Source: Pelomyxa schiedti
Taxonomy: Eukaryota; Evosea; Pelobiontida; Pelomyxidae
NCBI GenBank assembly: GCA_020536535.1
Contig: JAHLWZ010000406.1
Coordinates: 2,105 to 66,104 of the forward strand
Reading direction: 5' to 3'
Length of the DNA: 64,000 nt
Shown one piece after another: positions 11,295 to 21,722 of the stretch (position 1 is the stretch's first letter; each line of letters begins with the position of its first letter). The notes under the pieces are model-generated. The model worked only from the letters and a program-made list of their open reading frames with translations. It was not told the DNA's origin and made no database searches. Position numbers and translations under genes: made by a program.

Positions 11295-11835
11295 TTAACA
11301 CCTCATCAACCCTTGATAACAGGTGTAGTTGTTGCTGTTAGGGTCAGAGGAAGGAGGGGGAGTGAACCCAGAAAATGGGAACCCAGTCTCACAATATGCA
11401 TTGTCACCACTGCGGCAGACCCAAAACCACAAAGGCCTGTGGGGGAAAGTAAGAGTTTGCCAGTAATTTTGGTTTTTTTTACTCAACCTTCTGTCCTGCT
11501 CATAGCTACTTGTGATTGAACAACCAAAGTTGCGTTTGTTGGTTTGCCACTGCTTCCCTTCACTTTCAAAACTGACATACCAGTAGTCCCAGCAACCTGA
11601 ACCTACTCCAGTGGCATAGTACCGGACAAGCTGTTCAGTATTTTTGCCATCCTACAAACCGTTAAAAATTTGGTGTTTGCGGGACAGTCACACCATAAGA
11701 TGGGGAACATGGTATGCACAAATTGGAGTGCTACCATTTCCAGCCGTAAAGACCAAGCTGATATTGCAGATATCGTCACCCCACTTATTGCAGAAAATTA
11801 CACCGACTTCTTTGTATGTCACGTCAGTAATCCTT
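11295..11835 (-). pseudogene. Duplicated C-terminal module of the ADP-ribosyltransferase gene, without its own start
   Basis: This stretch repeats the 3' part of the neighbouring ADP-ribosyltransferase gene at DNA and protein level. Shared marks include FCN, WGDDICNISLVFT against WGGDITNISLVFT, WDYWYV, WQTNKRNF and YCETGFPFSGFTPPP. It keeps an intron at the same place as the upstream copy. It ends with an added Cys-containing tail before the stop at 11295. No catalytic domain or start codon precedes it. Either it is a fragment left by a partial tandem duplication, or it is the former end of a longer protein cut off by the in-frame TAA at 11862-11864 in the first copy. Whether it is transcribed is unknown. 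Confidence 0.55.
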
Positions 11836-12184
11836 ATGTAGCTCAACCCTTGATAACAGGTTTAGTTGTTGCTGTTAGGGTCAGAGGAAGGAGGGGGAGT
11901 GAACCCAGAAAATGGGAATCCAGTCTCGCAATATGCACTGCCACCACTGCGGCAGACCCAAAACCACAAAGGCCTGAATGGTAGGGGAAGAGAAGGGGAA
12001 ATGGAGTTAGAGGGCTAAAAAGCCTCTTAGGTATCCCAAACCTGCCATCACAAGCACTTGTGATCGAGCAGGCGAAGTTTCGTTTGTTGGTTTGCCAGCG
12101 CATCCCCTCACTGTCAAAAGTGACATACCAGTAGTCCCACGAACCTGAGCCTACACCAATAGCATAATACCGAAGAAGCTCCAT
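11295..12184 (-). repeat. Tandem direct duplication of a ~540-bp coding module
   Basis: The stretches 11308-11440 and 11845-11979 are nearly identical over about 130 bp, and the flanking 11510-11640 and 12050-12184 are clearly related but more diverged. Spacing between copies is about 540 bp in the same orientation. The intron in each copy has diverged more than the exons, which suggests that the exons have been under protein-level selection since the duplication. Confidence 0.8.
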
Positions 12185-13272
12185 TGTCTTTTCATTCTCC
12201 TAGTTGTATGTTAGTACCTTCTTGTACGAGGGGGCCAAACCGCAAGAGAAGGAAAGTGGTAGGCACAGACAGGAAGGGCATTTGTACCTGGCGTGAAGAC
12301 TAGACTGATGTTGGTTATATCACCACCCCACCGGTTGCAGAAAATAACAGCAATTTTTTTGTGTTGGCATCGGTCTACAGCAGTGACCTCATAACTATCA
12401 CTGCATTCAAATGGATCTGCACAGCCATCACCAGCTGGGGAGTGCATGAATTCCTCAAAGTCGCTAAAGTCATAGATCTGGTCACGCAGACCCAAACGAG
12501 CATTGTCTCTTGGGGGCTGCCATTCACTAGTTGTAATGTTAGCACTAGTTCTGAGTAGTGGAAGCGAATCAAGAGGGACCTAAGAATAGTTATTTATGTT
12601 GATTTGCAATAAGTCACACCTACATTTGGATGGAAGTTTGGATTCAGCCAGACACGAGTAATTCGACGATTTGCATCATACTCACGAGCTGAACGTATAT
12701 ACTCCCGCTCAATGCCCCCAGCAAAAACAATCTCCCTTTGGTTCTCATATTGATGCTGACCCAGCACTCCATTCACATCAATGCCCCCTGGAGCAAATAT
12801 TTCATACAGAAATACATCCGCTCGATCTCGTGGCATCCAAAAGCAGATAATGCCATGGTCATTCCTGTAGCATCTAACATATACGCATTAACCTCAAAAA
12901 CAGACACAACTGCCTCCTCCCTCCAGGGTATGTTTCATACCTCGTTGTGCCAACAAACACTGATGGAGCATTCGAGTTCACATAAGTCCTTAAATCATAA
13001 GCAGCTGGTGCCGGTGTTTCATCCGTCACACGTGGTGCTAGCCCATGTTGAAATACAACATCAGGGCGCCTTCTGTCCCATCTGTACAACCTTTCAGCGT
13101 CGTTCTGAACGTAGTGTTGAAGAGTGGCGTCCCACAGCCTTGGTGGGCGCAAAAAGTCCGGCACAGCAAAATCAAAATGGTGGTCCGCCTCACCCCTGTC
13201 CATGTTTCGAAGATTCGGCAACATGGCAGCGGGGAACAACGGTCCTACGTGGTTGTTGCGGTTGTCGCACAT
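11862..13272 (-). CDS. ADP-ribosyltransferase of the AB-toxin (enterotoxin/pertussis A-subunit) fold
   Basis: The N-terminal half shows the order expected for R-S-E type ADP-ribosyltransferases: an Arg motif LYRWDRR at about 13080, a strand motif FVGTTR at about 12945-12962, and a catalytic-Glu motif ENQREIVF at about 12723-12746. The last has Gln-x-Glu where classical enterotoxins have Glu-x-Glu. Introns lie at about 12874-12940, 12580-12619 and in the C-terminal part; one at about 12185-12230 carries a perfect TACTAAC branch point. These introns show it is a eukaryotic nuclear gene. The Cys-rich C-terminal module (FCNRWGG, WDYWYV, YCETGFPF) may bind a partner or glycan. It ends at an in-frame TAA (11862) inside the repeat. 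No signal peptide is clear at ATG 13272, and an upstream exon is possible. Family members transfer ADP-ribose from NAD to proteins; target and role are unknown. Confidence 0.7.
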
Positions 13273-14014
13273 CGCTTTTCTTAAGAAAGAGGTAGAGCAG
13301 GTTCGTAAAATGGCAGACTCACAACAGCGAAAAACTGACTCCGGAAAACAAAGCACAAAATTGTTAAACCAACTCAGAATTTTTCAACCAACTTGCCATC
13401 ACCGGGAGGCCTTACAGACATTGTGGTTCTCCCATCAGTCCTGCCTCCACCTCCACAACCCAGGTTGAAATACAGGCTCCACCAGATACAAGCACCCAAT
13501 CACTCAGTAGCCGGAGGAAGTGAAGCACCCAAGCCCTCTGCGTTCAGATGCACGTGCACTCTCATCCCATTCATTGCGCCTCCCAGCTCCTCAAGTCTCA
13601 AGCTGGACTGTGATTGTAGAGGAAGCAGACCTTTTTTTTTTCCTCTTAAGGTGAGAAATCCGGCATCACCGGTGATGGGGGCAAACAGCTCCGCTTTGGG
13701 ATGCGAATACAATGCCCCACTTCACCACCCACCGAACAGATCTAGCCTGAGGCTCAGTTCCGGACTTAGACTTTTAGGTTGAGCTTTCTATTGGTAAGTC
13801 TATTGGACAGATGCCTTGTCCGGACAAGACACTTCTCAGAGTTTTTTTCCCCCTGTGGGCAATGGGTATCAGGCCTGGGAGCAGTCCTTTTTTTTAGGTG
13901 GATTTTCTGACCGGGTTTAAACAGCTGCCCAGGTGACTGCCCAGAATCAATGATCTGGAGCCTTCAGAGACTTAGAACTTGTTTTGTCTGATCGAATCCG
14001 AACACACAAGAAAC
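13273..14014. other. 740-bp gap between the ADP-ribosyltransferase and TPR genes
   Basis: A minus-strand frame at about 13500-13712 looks moderately protein-like and could be an upstream exon of the ADP-ribosyltransferase gene, but I found no convincing splice chain to it. The overlapping plus-strand proline-rich frame (13393-13782) shows no family match. Poly-T tracts lie at about 13629-13638 and 13889-13896. The rest should hold the divergent promoters of the two flanking genes. Confidence 0.35.
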
Positions 14015-16659
14015 ATGTACGAGAGAACGACGCGAGGCACTTCTGCGCCCAGCAGCACACACGCAGACCCCCCAACCGCCACTGGTAGTGCTGCAGCCAC
14101 GATCCCCACGACCACAGCGACGACATCAACCACGTCGAGCACCGCAACAACCGCAACGGTAACAGGTGCGGGAAGTGTCTCCCCCACTGGCGGCAGCGGC
14201 GGCGACGGCAGCGCGGAAATACGCAACGAGGCGCTGCGGCGGATCGCGGAGCTGCTGCACCTGGACGAAGAAGGCGGCGCGGGAGCCGAGACGGGGGTCG
14301 CGTGGGTGGCCGCAAAGGAAGTCGTCAAGACCGCAATGAAGCTGTTTGGCAATGACAAGTACAAGAAGGCTGTTGCTACTTTGTGCGGCGTCATATCAGA
14401 TTACCCTGATTATCCACGTATGTGTGCTTGAATGCCCCGTTCCCCTTCTGTACATTTTTTATTATTTATTTATTTATTTATTTCTCACGTGTGTGTCACA
14501 GCGGGGTATTTGGTACTGGGGGAGTTCTATCAACAGATGGGTCAGGTAGAACGAGCTTGCAGCATTTGGAAAGTAGGAATTGAACGCTGTGTCAGAAAGG
14601 TGTGGTGCTGTATAGTAAGCTATTCCCAATAATGAAAATATATTCTGTCTCAGGGTCGTGAGGTGCTGCTGATGTGCAAGTTTGTAGCTTCTACAAGGCT
14701 TCTCCAAGGGTATTTTCCATTTGATTGATAGTGGATGTGAGAGCTCTCCGTCATAGTTTCACTTCCACTTCTTCTCTCATCTTACCTTGACTCCTCCCTC
14801 AAGTGAGCAAGGAAGTGGCACGTTGATCACAATGGATGGAATGAGGCGTGGTGACCCTGTAACAGCATCTGCAACCGAAGAGAACACCTGGAGAAATTCC
14901 AAATTGAAGTGTGCTGTTAATTGCTTTTAACTAGGTTTCATAACTTTTATTTTAAAAAGAGAAGCTGCCGAATACTATGGCATTGCTTCTTCAATTGTAC
15001 CCCCAAAAGACTCCAGTCCATTTTTGGACAAACAGGCTGTTTGTTTTGTTGAATTAAAGGAATGGGATCTAGCTATTAAGTGCTACGAAAGTGGCAGAAA
15101 GGTTCTTTCTCTTCATTACTTTTTCCATCTAAACTGTGCTCCACCCTGGAAGCTATTCAGAGACTCCAAGTGGGCCATCAACAAAGCGAGCTGCTACCTT
15201 GCCAAGGGAGGTGATGATGCCTTGCTTCAGTCAATTCCCTTGCTCGAAGAAGCTTTGGAATTGGACCCAAGGGCAAAAGATGCCTATGAAATGCTAGCAG
15301 ACTTGTATTCCTTAGAAGGTTTGTATCAATTGTACTCAGGGGATATAAAGTAACACTCAAAAAGACCAGGTTGACAAAGTAACATTATATAAGGACTACT
15401 CAAAATTCTACGCGTTCTTCCCTGAGTTTTGTAGAAGATCAGTGTGGTCACGTGCATACTCAGACTTAGTCAAAGTTTTAATCCCCACACCAACATCTTC
15501 AGAACAACCTCCTACACTTCCAACCAACCCTGATGATCCTAGCCTTCATGTCATCCAAACTCTCAAGAGTCTTGCTGATGATCCTTCTGATACAGCAACC
15601 GAAATAGTTCTTGCCTTCTGTTGGAATCACTTCTTTCACGGACCAGCAGAGGTCTTCTGCCTATTGCTTCTTAAAGAAATGTCTTAGGCACTGTAGGATG
15701 CTGCGTATGAGATACTCCAGGCAAAAACAGTGGATGTGAACTCTTATGCGTTTTCTTTGCTTGATAATCTAATCCACTTCCATCAATGCACATGCACAAT
15801 CAAGGTAAATCCAGTTGGCAGGCAGAAAGTGTAACACTTTGCAGAATACTTGCCACGTAATGGCTGCAAATAAAGATCCTCGGTGCTACGACATCTGTAT
15901 GTCTTTCTTGAAACAGGACTTAGAAGATAACAGCATGGGTAGAAATTAGAGCCGATAACAAATATTTAAAGTTAATATAATCACAGGAATTGTTGAAAGC
16001 TTGTCTCTATTGGGTGATGAACGTGCTGTGCCAGAGCTGGTTAAAGTAATGGAACTTGGTCTTGATGTTGATGGTGGGCATTTCTCTCTGCCTCTTTGTG
16101 TTCATTACTTAGCAATGAATAGATGTCAATTCAGATGACGATACACCACCAGAATCAGAGGTCACAACATCCACTACCTCCAGTGCAGCGGCACCTCCTA
16201 CTTCCGAAACATCTGACCGCACAGGTATCATACTATTAATTATATTCAGTTGAATAATAATCTATGCGAACAACTGAAGCTCCCTCAGAGGAGGAAGACG
16301 AAGACGAGGAAGAAGAAGAAGAAGAAGTGGAAGAGGAACCAGAGGAGAAGGAGGAAGATTCAGACGAGGAGGAGGATGATGACGACTCTGACGAAGATAG
16401 AGACAACGAGCAAGCGCGGCAGAGGATGGCGAGCCTTCCCCACGACGACGCGGACGAGCACAACGGCACACCGCCATCGGCGGCCAGCAAAGAAGAGGCC
16501 CTTCACAGCGTGAGGCAGAGGTGCAGCGCCGCACTATCGGCTACATTCCCAACCCACTCCCTCACTCGAGAAGCACTGACAGCACTGCATGAACAACACG
16601 AAGAAGAAGAAGCTACTGGTGCGACTATTACCTCACCACAGGCATCAGAATCACATTAA
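14015..16659 (+). CDS. TPR-repeat protein with Ser/Thr-rich start and acidic C-terminal tail
   Basis: ATG 14015 opens a GC-rich exon coding a Thr/Ala/Ser-rich leader, followed by a helical segment ending near NDKYKKAVATLCGVI. Later exons carry TPR-like helix pairs: GYLVLGEFYQQMGQVERA (about 14503-14556), EAAEYYGIASSIVPP (about 14962), AVCFVELKEWDLAIKCYES (about 15036), and ASCYLAKGG to LDPRAKDAYEMLADLYSLEG (about 15186-15320). Further helical exons run to about 16230. The last exon holds an acidic run of Glu, Asp and Ser (about 16288-16410) and ends at 16659. The order suggests a scaffold or chaperone-like adaptor, but I recognise no orthologue. It lies just upstream of U1-C in the same direction. 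Confidence 0.7.
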
Positions 16660-16730
16660 TAGAAAATTCTAAAGTTCTTTTTTGGTGTTTGGCCTGAAAA
16701 CAAAGAACAGATAAAAAAAAATAGAGGGTG

Positions 16731-17644
16731 ATGCCGAAGTATGCGATACCTCCCTTCTTTTCGAAAATTTTGTTTGGTGCTAAAGTGAAGTAGTTTTGTT
16801 TTGATATGTTGACAACAAAGTGTACGTGTTCGCATTTTTTTTATTTGATAATATAAAATTACCCGTTTTAAATATCTTCTGCCGCACACTTTTTTCCCCC
16901 CCCCTTTAAATAGGTATTACTGTGATTATTGCGACATTTTCTTGACCCATGACTCCCCGTCTGTTCGAAAATCACACAACGATGGGTGGAAACACAAACA
17001 GGCGGTAAGGATGTACTACGCACAATTTGAGGAGAATCAGACACAAACTTACATTGACATGAAAGTCAAAGAATACGAATCTCGTGCTGGTATTGTCTTT
17101 TTTCCTTTCCTTTCCTTTCTTTTGGCATTTTGTTGGCAAATTAAGCTCACCTTGGAACTAGCTGCATTAGCTGCTGGAATTCCTTACTTTCCTCCTACTA
17201 GTCTAATGCCTCCAAGTAACGACCACTTTTTTCTTCCCTTGTTCCTAATTCTCTCCTTTTCAGTGCTTCCTCCAATGTCTGTTCCAGGCTTCCGACCAGG
17301 TTTTATTTTTTTCCTTACCTTAATGTGTGAGCTTGCTATTATTAACTTTACCTTTAGGTGGGCCTACTCCGCCTGGTACCCCTGGGCAGCCACCCGGAAT
17401 GTTGCACCCCTCAATGCCACCCGGGATGATGTTTCCGCCTGGTAAACGCCCTTTGATACTTCTCAACTCGAATTCACAGACCCAAGGTATGATGCCGCCA
17501 CCCGGAATGATGCCCCCTGGGATGATGCCACCTGGAGTGATGCCGCCACCCGGAATGATGCCCCCACCTGGAATGGGTTTGATGCCACCACCTGGCATGA
17601 ATCCCCCATGGCCAAGACCACCACAGCAACCTCAACAACCTTGA
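16731..17644 (+). CDS. SNRPC: U1 small nuclear ribonucleoprotein C (U1-C)
   Basis: U1-C stabilises U1 snRNP pairing with the 5' splice site. The first exon is only 8 nt (16731-16738) and splices across a 175-nt intron to 16914, rebuilding [18 protein letters not shown]. This is the conserved start of U1-C with its C2H2 zinc finger (CDYC, then His residues in KSHNDGWKH). The helix [15 protein letters not shown] follows after an intron. The C-terminal part is proline/methionine-rich with GMMPPP-type repeats, typical of the family. Introns are placed near 17090-17143, 17217-17268, 17303-17358 and 17442-17486; the last uses the AG of ACCCAAG so that the PPGMMPP frame continues. An AATAAA follows at 17730. 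Confidence 0.92.
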
Positions 17645-17729
17645 GTATCCTGTTGAGACCCCCCGTCTTCCCACTTTGTGTCTCTAGTCCTCCACCTTAG
17701 TTTTACTATCACCTCATCCTTCACAAGGG

Positions 17730-17735
17730 AATAAA
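17730..17735 (+). terminator. Poly(A) signal AATAAA for U1-C
   Basis: A perfect AATAAA lies 86 nt after the U1-C stop. It is only about 40 bp from the stop of the convergent CDK8 gene, so the two 3' UTRs must overlap or nearly touch. Confidence 0.55.
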
Positions 17736-17776
17736 ATGTTTGCATTTTGTTTCTTGGTTTTCGTCACAGAACTATT

Positions 17777-19431
17777 CTATTTTTTCACACTGTACAAAAC
17801 ATTATTATCTTCTCTTAGATTGTGGTGCAGCAGAGGTATTTTGGGGATGAAGTGCTGCTCGTGGGGCATATTGAACTGGTGATGGGCCAAAAATGCTATT
17901 TGGAGGCTAGTTAGCTTATGGAATTTAGTATTTGTTTTGTTTGCACACTTGGCAATTGGCTTCGGGAGTACTTGGAAGTATTGGTGATCAAGCGCATCGG
18001 CTGCTGTTATTCTAGTCATTGGGTTGTAGTCAAACAACCTCCCAAGCAATTCAAAGTCGGGTGTGCCCACAAGCATTCGTGGAGTCATCACTTTAGCAAG
18101 TGTGGGTTGGAAATTATTCCTAGTGAGAAAAATAAGGTGGAGGGAAATTAAAAAAAACTCATCACTGAACGCACTTGGCCCAGTCGTATTCGCGATATCT
18201 GGGCATCATTTGTAGTAAGGGGTATTGAACAACATCCGGCATTCCTAGGACTTTGAATATCTTGTCCACCTAAATGCAAACAGGAAAATTTCTGTCAGAA
18301 GCTAAAACAAAAGAAAAGAAAAAGTACCTGGTCTTCTTGGAATAGACTTGGATTAAGTTGATCTTTTTCTTTACCTTGGAAGATTGGCCTCAAGTTCACA
18401 AGCTCAGCAAATATACAACCAATAGCCCATATATCTGTTTGTGTCAGAAAAAGAAAAAGGGTTCATATCAAGTTCGCTTACCTACAGCAGGTGTATAATG
18501 TTTGGATTGGAAGAGCAGTTCTGGTGCCCGGTACCAAATGGTAACCACAACCCCTTGACAAATCGAAAAAAGGAGAGTGGATATTATGTAAACATAGAAA
18601 CTGAAGGTTGTACCATTATCATTCAAAATTTTGAGTGGGTCCTGATAAACCCTTGCAAGACCGAAGTCACCTATTTTTACACGCCCTTGATCTAAACCAG
18701 GTCCCATAACCAGAATATCTATGTAAGTCAGCATGGGAGGTTTTTTTTAAGTTGCACAATACTGCTTGGTTTCAGATCTCTACAAGGAATTAGAATTGGG
18801 CATGAACTGCCGATGTTACCGGTGAATGATCCAATTTAAGTGCAGATAATTGATTCCATTTAACATTTGCCACATTACACTTTTAATCACTTGTGCTGAT
18901 AAGGGAATGTCACGTTCCCTGTGATGCCTAATTATTCCCTTGAACATGCCAATTAAATATCATCAGCCACAACCAAAGTCACGTACCCATAGGTCATACT
19001 CGGCATATTCAAAAACAAGGTAAAGTGCTCTATCACGGACTGTACTAGTAAGAACTACCTCGGTTAGTCTCACAATATTCTCGTGATTCAGTTCCCTTAG
19101 CAACTTGAATAAGCAGTCAGGATCACATATGAACATAACAGACAGTACATACGCCAATCTCTCTACAAGCAGTTAGTGATATACCCTCACCATCTTTCGT
19201 GGCTTTGAATTTCTTGATTGCAACAAAAGCTCCAGTTATTTTATCTTCAGCCTTGGATACCACCCCATATGTACCCTCACCAACGTCAAATATAACTCGA
19301 TACTTCTGAGAAATATTATCACACGGAGGGGAGTACTTCGGCGGAGTATCTTCACCCATAATGTAAGCACCAATATGCATTACACAAAACAATATATTCA
19401 TGTATCTATCTCAGAAACATCGAGATTAAAA

Positions 19432-19472
<41 letters not shown>

Positions 19473-19768
19473 ACAAACAAACCAGGAGGAGCAGAGAGCA
19501 TCACAGTGGAGTGATGATGCCCCGAGGACGACGACGAGGACGACGTGGAGGAGGACATCGCGCCGCCTCCGCCTCCTCCCCCGCCCCCACCGCCGCCGTA
19601 GTGCATCGTAGACGTAGTCGCCGTGGTGGTCGCGTGCCGGTACGACGAGGCACCACCGAAAGAGCCCCCCGGAGCGACGACACCGCATGACGACGACGCC
19701 GAGGGCGGCGCCGACGACGTAGACCCGAACGAGTTCGCAAACGCAGCACCGTAGCCACCCAGCGACAT
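17777..19768 (-). CDS. CDK8: Cyclin-dependent kinase 8-type protein kinase (Mediator kinase module)
   Basis: CDK8 with cyclin C forms the kinase module of Mediator. ATG 19768 starts a GC-rich exon with Ser and Gly runs. After a long intron containing a poly(T) tract on this strand, the kinase domain shows GEGTYG (glycine loop), FVAIKKF (ATP lysine) and [11 protein letters not shown], which is the CDK8/19 form of the PSTAIRE helix. [13 protein letters not shown] and FEYAEYDLW follow, with YAEYDLW again CDK8-like. [11 protein letters not shown] has DFG where animal CDK8 has DMG. The activation segment has a gap before WYRAPELLF. The C-terminal lobe ends with [17 protein letters not shown]. Several introns of 50-110 nt interrupt it; the HRD exon near 18750-18950 was not read cleanly. 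Confidence 0.85.
19433..19471 (+). repeat. 39-bp poly(A) run inside a CDK8 intron
   Basis: Thirty-nine A's in a row on the plus strand, a T run on the coding (minus) strand of CDK8. It falls directly after the first exon's 5' splice site region, so it could serve as an over-long polypyrimidine tract or be slippage expansion. Confidence 0.9.
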
Positions 19769-19959
19769 CAACTTGGTTTCTGGTGATGGAATTACGGGAA
19801 TCCTTGGGGTTAGGAATAAGGCAACAATGGAGTGAATGACGACAGCTTGGCAGTCAAACATGGAGACAACAGTTTGTGGGAATTTAATTTATTAGAGAAC
19901 CAAAGAATGGGCAGACGTGCCCATTTTGTTTAAATTAGGTGTTGTCGAAACTGCAGTGC

Positions 19960-21481
19960 TCAGTGCCCGTGGAAGTTCTTCTGGTGTGCGATGTGGTGTC
20001 TCCTCTTGTCGAGGAGCACAAGACCAACGTAGCAGACCATGATTAGGGCTGCATCAACGTTGGCTGGGATCACAATATTGGTATCTAGAGAGAACTGCTT
20101 TGGCCGTGAAAATGTGGCAATCAGTGCCCCGGCTGGTTTGGTCACAACTTAATAATGAAGATCAGTAATGCTGCAGTGGAGAAAGAACATACATTTGAAT
20201 TCGGAGTCAAAGAATTGGCCCTGCATCCGGACTTTGTCCCCGTTGTTAAGAGTAATCTTTCCCTTTCCACCCTGGCCTTTACCAAAGTGGGCTCTTCCTA
20301 GTTCTTTGCCATTTCTCACAATCGTCATGGACACAGATGTTGCGCCACCGCCTTCCTCCTGTTTGTTGTTTTCCCCACCCAAGAATATGTGAGAATGTTT
20401 TGCTACAACGAAAACGCACAGATTCCGTAGAAATGAGTGCGGTCTTCGTTTTGGCATCAATAAGATCAACAACGACATTATGCAGATTTCCTCTAGTCTT
20501 GACAAGATAGATTTTGCTTTCTAAGGGAAAACCATTAAAATAGAAAAGCCACAATAGGATCATACTCTTGTCTTCCGCCAAGAATTTAATCTGAGTAACA
20601 CCAGCAGAGAAGAAGAGCCGGAGTGGTTCTGCCTATTTGAGAAGTTATACAAAAGAAAGTGCTAAGTGCCAACCAGAGGACTGACTACAGCCACGTGATC
20701 AAATTTCATGGGATAAGGTGAAACTGCTGTTGCCACGACTTGTGGAGGAGTGGCGACCACTGGTGGTGCAATTGCTGCGGTGTGAGTAGGAGTCATTGCC
20801 ATAAGGCGGGGTCCAGTTCTAGGCTTGGTAATGGCGGCAACCCATCCTCTTGCACATTGTTATAACGGAAGGACCGAAAAGAGCCTACGAGAATGACACG
20901 GTCACTGTGAGAGTGCCTTTTTCCACCCCTTCCAATACAAGTACATGTTCAGTGGGCGTATTTGTCACTTCTGATAGTGGTATCTAATTAAAAAGAACCT
21001 CTGTCAGGCTCCCCGGTGAGTAATGATTGGACATACGGAACAAGACCCCAGGAAGTTGTTGCTCGCCGACACATTGAAATCCCAAACCTTGGAATTACCT
21101 TGGTGTTACAAAAGAAAAACAAACTGGGAGGAAGATTACAGAGAAACAGATCACAGATGAAGTCTTACACTGCTTGCTGAACGCCAAGTTCCATACCGGA
21201 TCTGACGTATTGTGCACCACAGGTGTTCTTTGCTCATCCTCCGTATCCACCTTTATTTAAATTTGTAATTTTAGCCTAAAGTAATGTTTGACATGTGCCA
21301 GCTGCCTAAGCCCTGCGGCCCCAAATTTTTTTTTTCCCCTCGAAGAAGGGAGAAACGGTACCCTGAAAACAACCATTGGGTCGTTACAATCGTCCCTGAT
21401 AACCAAATCAGAGGCTTTGGCGATACAACAATTGAGGGTGACTGTTCCTTTGGTTACTGCTGGCGTGGTGGTAGCGGCCAT
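19960..21481 (-). CDS. C2-domain protein with a LURP/tubby-like C-terminal domain
   Basis: ATG 21481 was chosen (MAATTTPAVTKG); an upstream TTG frame is not used. Exon one and the following exons show a C2-like beta-sandwich: TVTLNCCIAKASDL, then DDCNDPMVVFR, then NTSDPVWNLAF (about 21185-21225) and KVWDFNVSASNNF (about 21050-21095). C2 domains usually bind membranes in a calcium-dependent way; the Asp pattern is partly kept. The 3' half (about 20600-19960) has SMTIVRNGKELGRAHFGKG, NNGDKVRMQGQFF, and the closing helix and strand IVIPANVDAALIMVCYVG. This last order resembles the LURP-one/scramblase-like tubby C-terminal fold (DUF567). The protein is probably a peripheral membrane factor. The LURP assignment is from pattern alone. 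Confidence 0.6.
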
Positions 21482-21722
21482 TCTTGTTGGGTTGGTTTTT
21501 TTTGGTGTTGGATTTTTCTTCAAACCAACGGCATGATGAGGAATCTTTTCGCAGTTGACCGCTAGTTAGGAGAAAAACCGCTGCTCCAAAAAAGGTTACT
21601 GAGTACCCCAAGTCATCCTCTGGCACCGGGTGCAACACATCAACTGTGGGCCTATTGATGACAACCAAGGCAGTCACTACCAAGCCAAACTTCTACCAGC
21701 AGAAAGTTTTTTTTCCCCATCG
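21482..21722. promoter_or_regulatory. Divergent promoter region between the C2/LURP and amidase genes
   Basis: A 241-bp gap between divergent start codons at 21481 (minus) and 21723 (plus). No clear core promoter motif is seen; the call rests on geometry. Confidence 0.3.

Noticed and set aside
19433-19471. The long A run as the tail of a retroposed element
   Set aside because: No target-site duplication or upstream element body is visible, and the run sits inside a CDK8 intron next to its exon.
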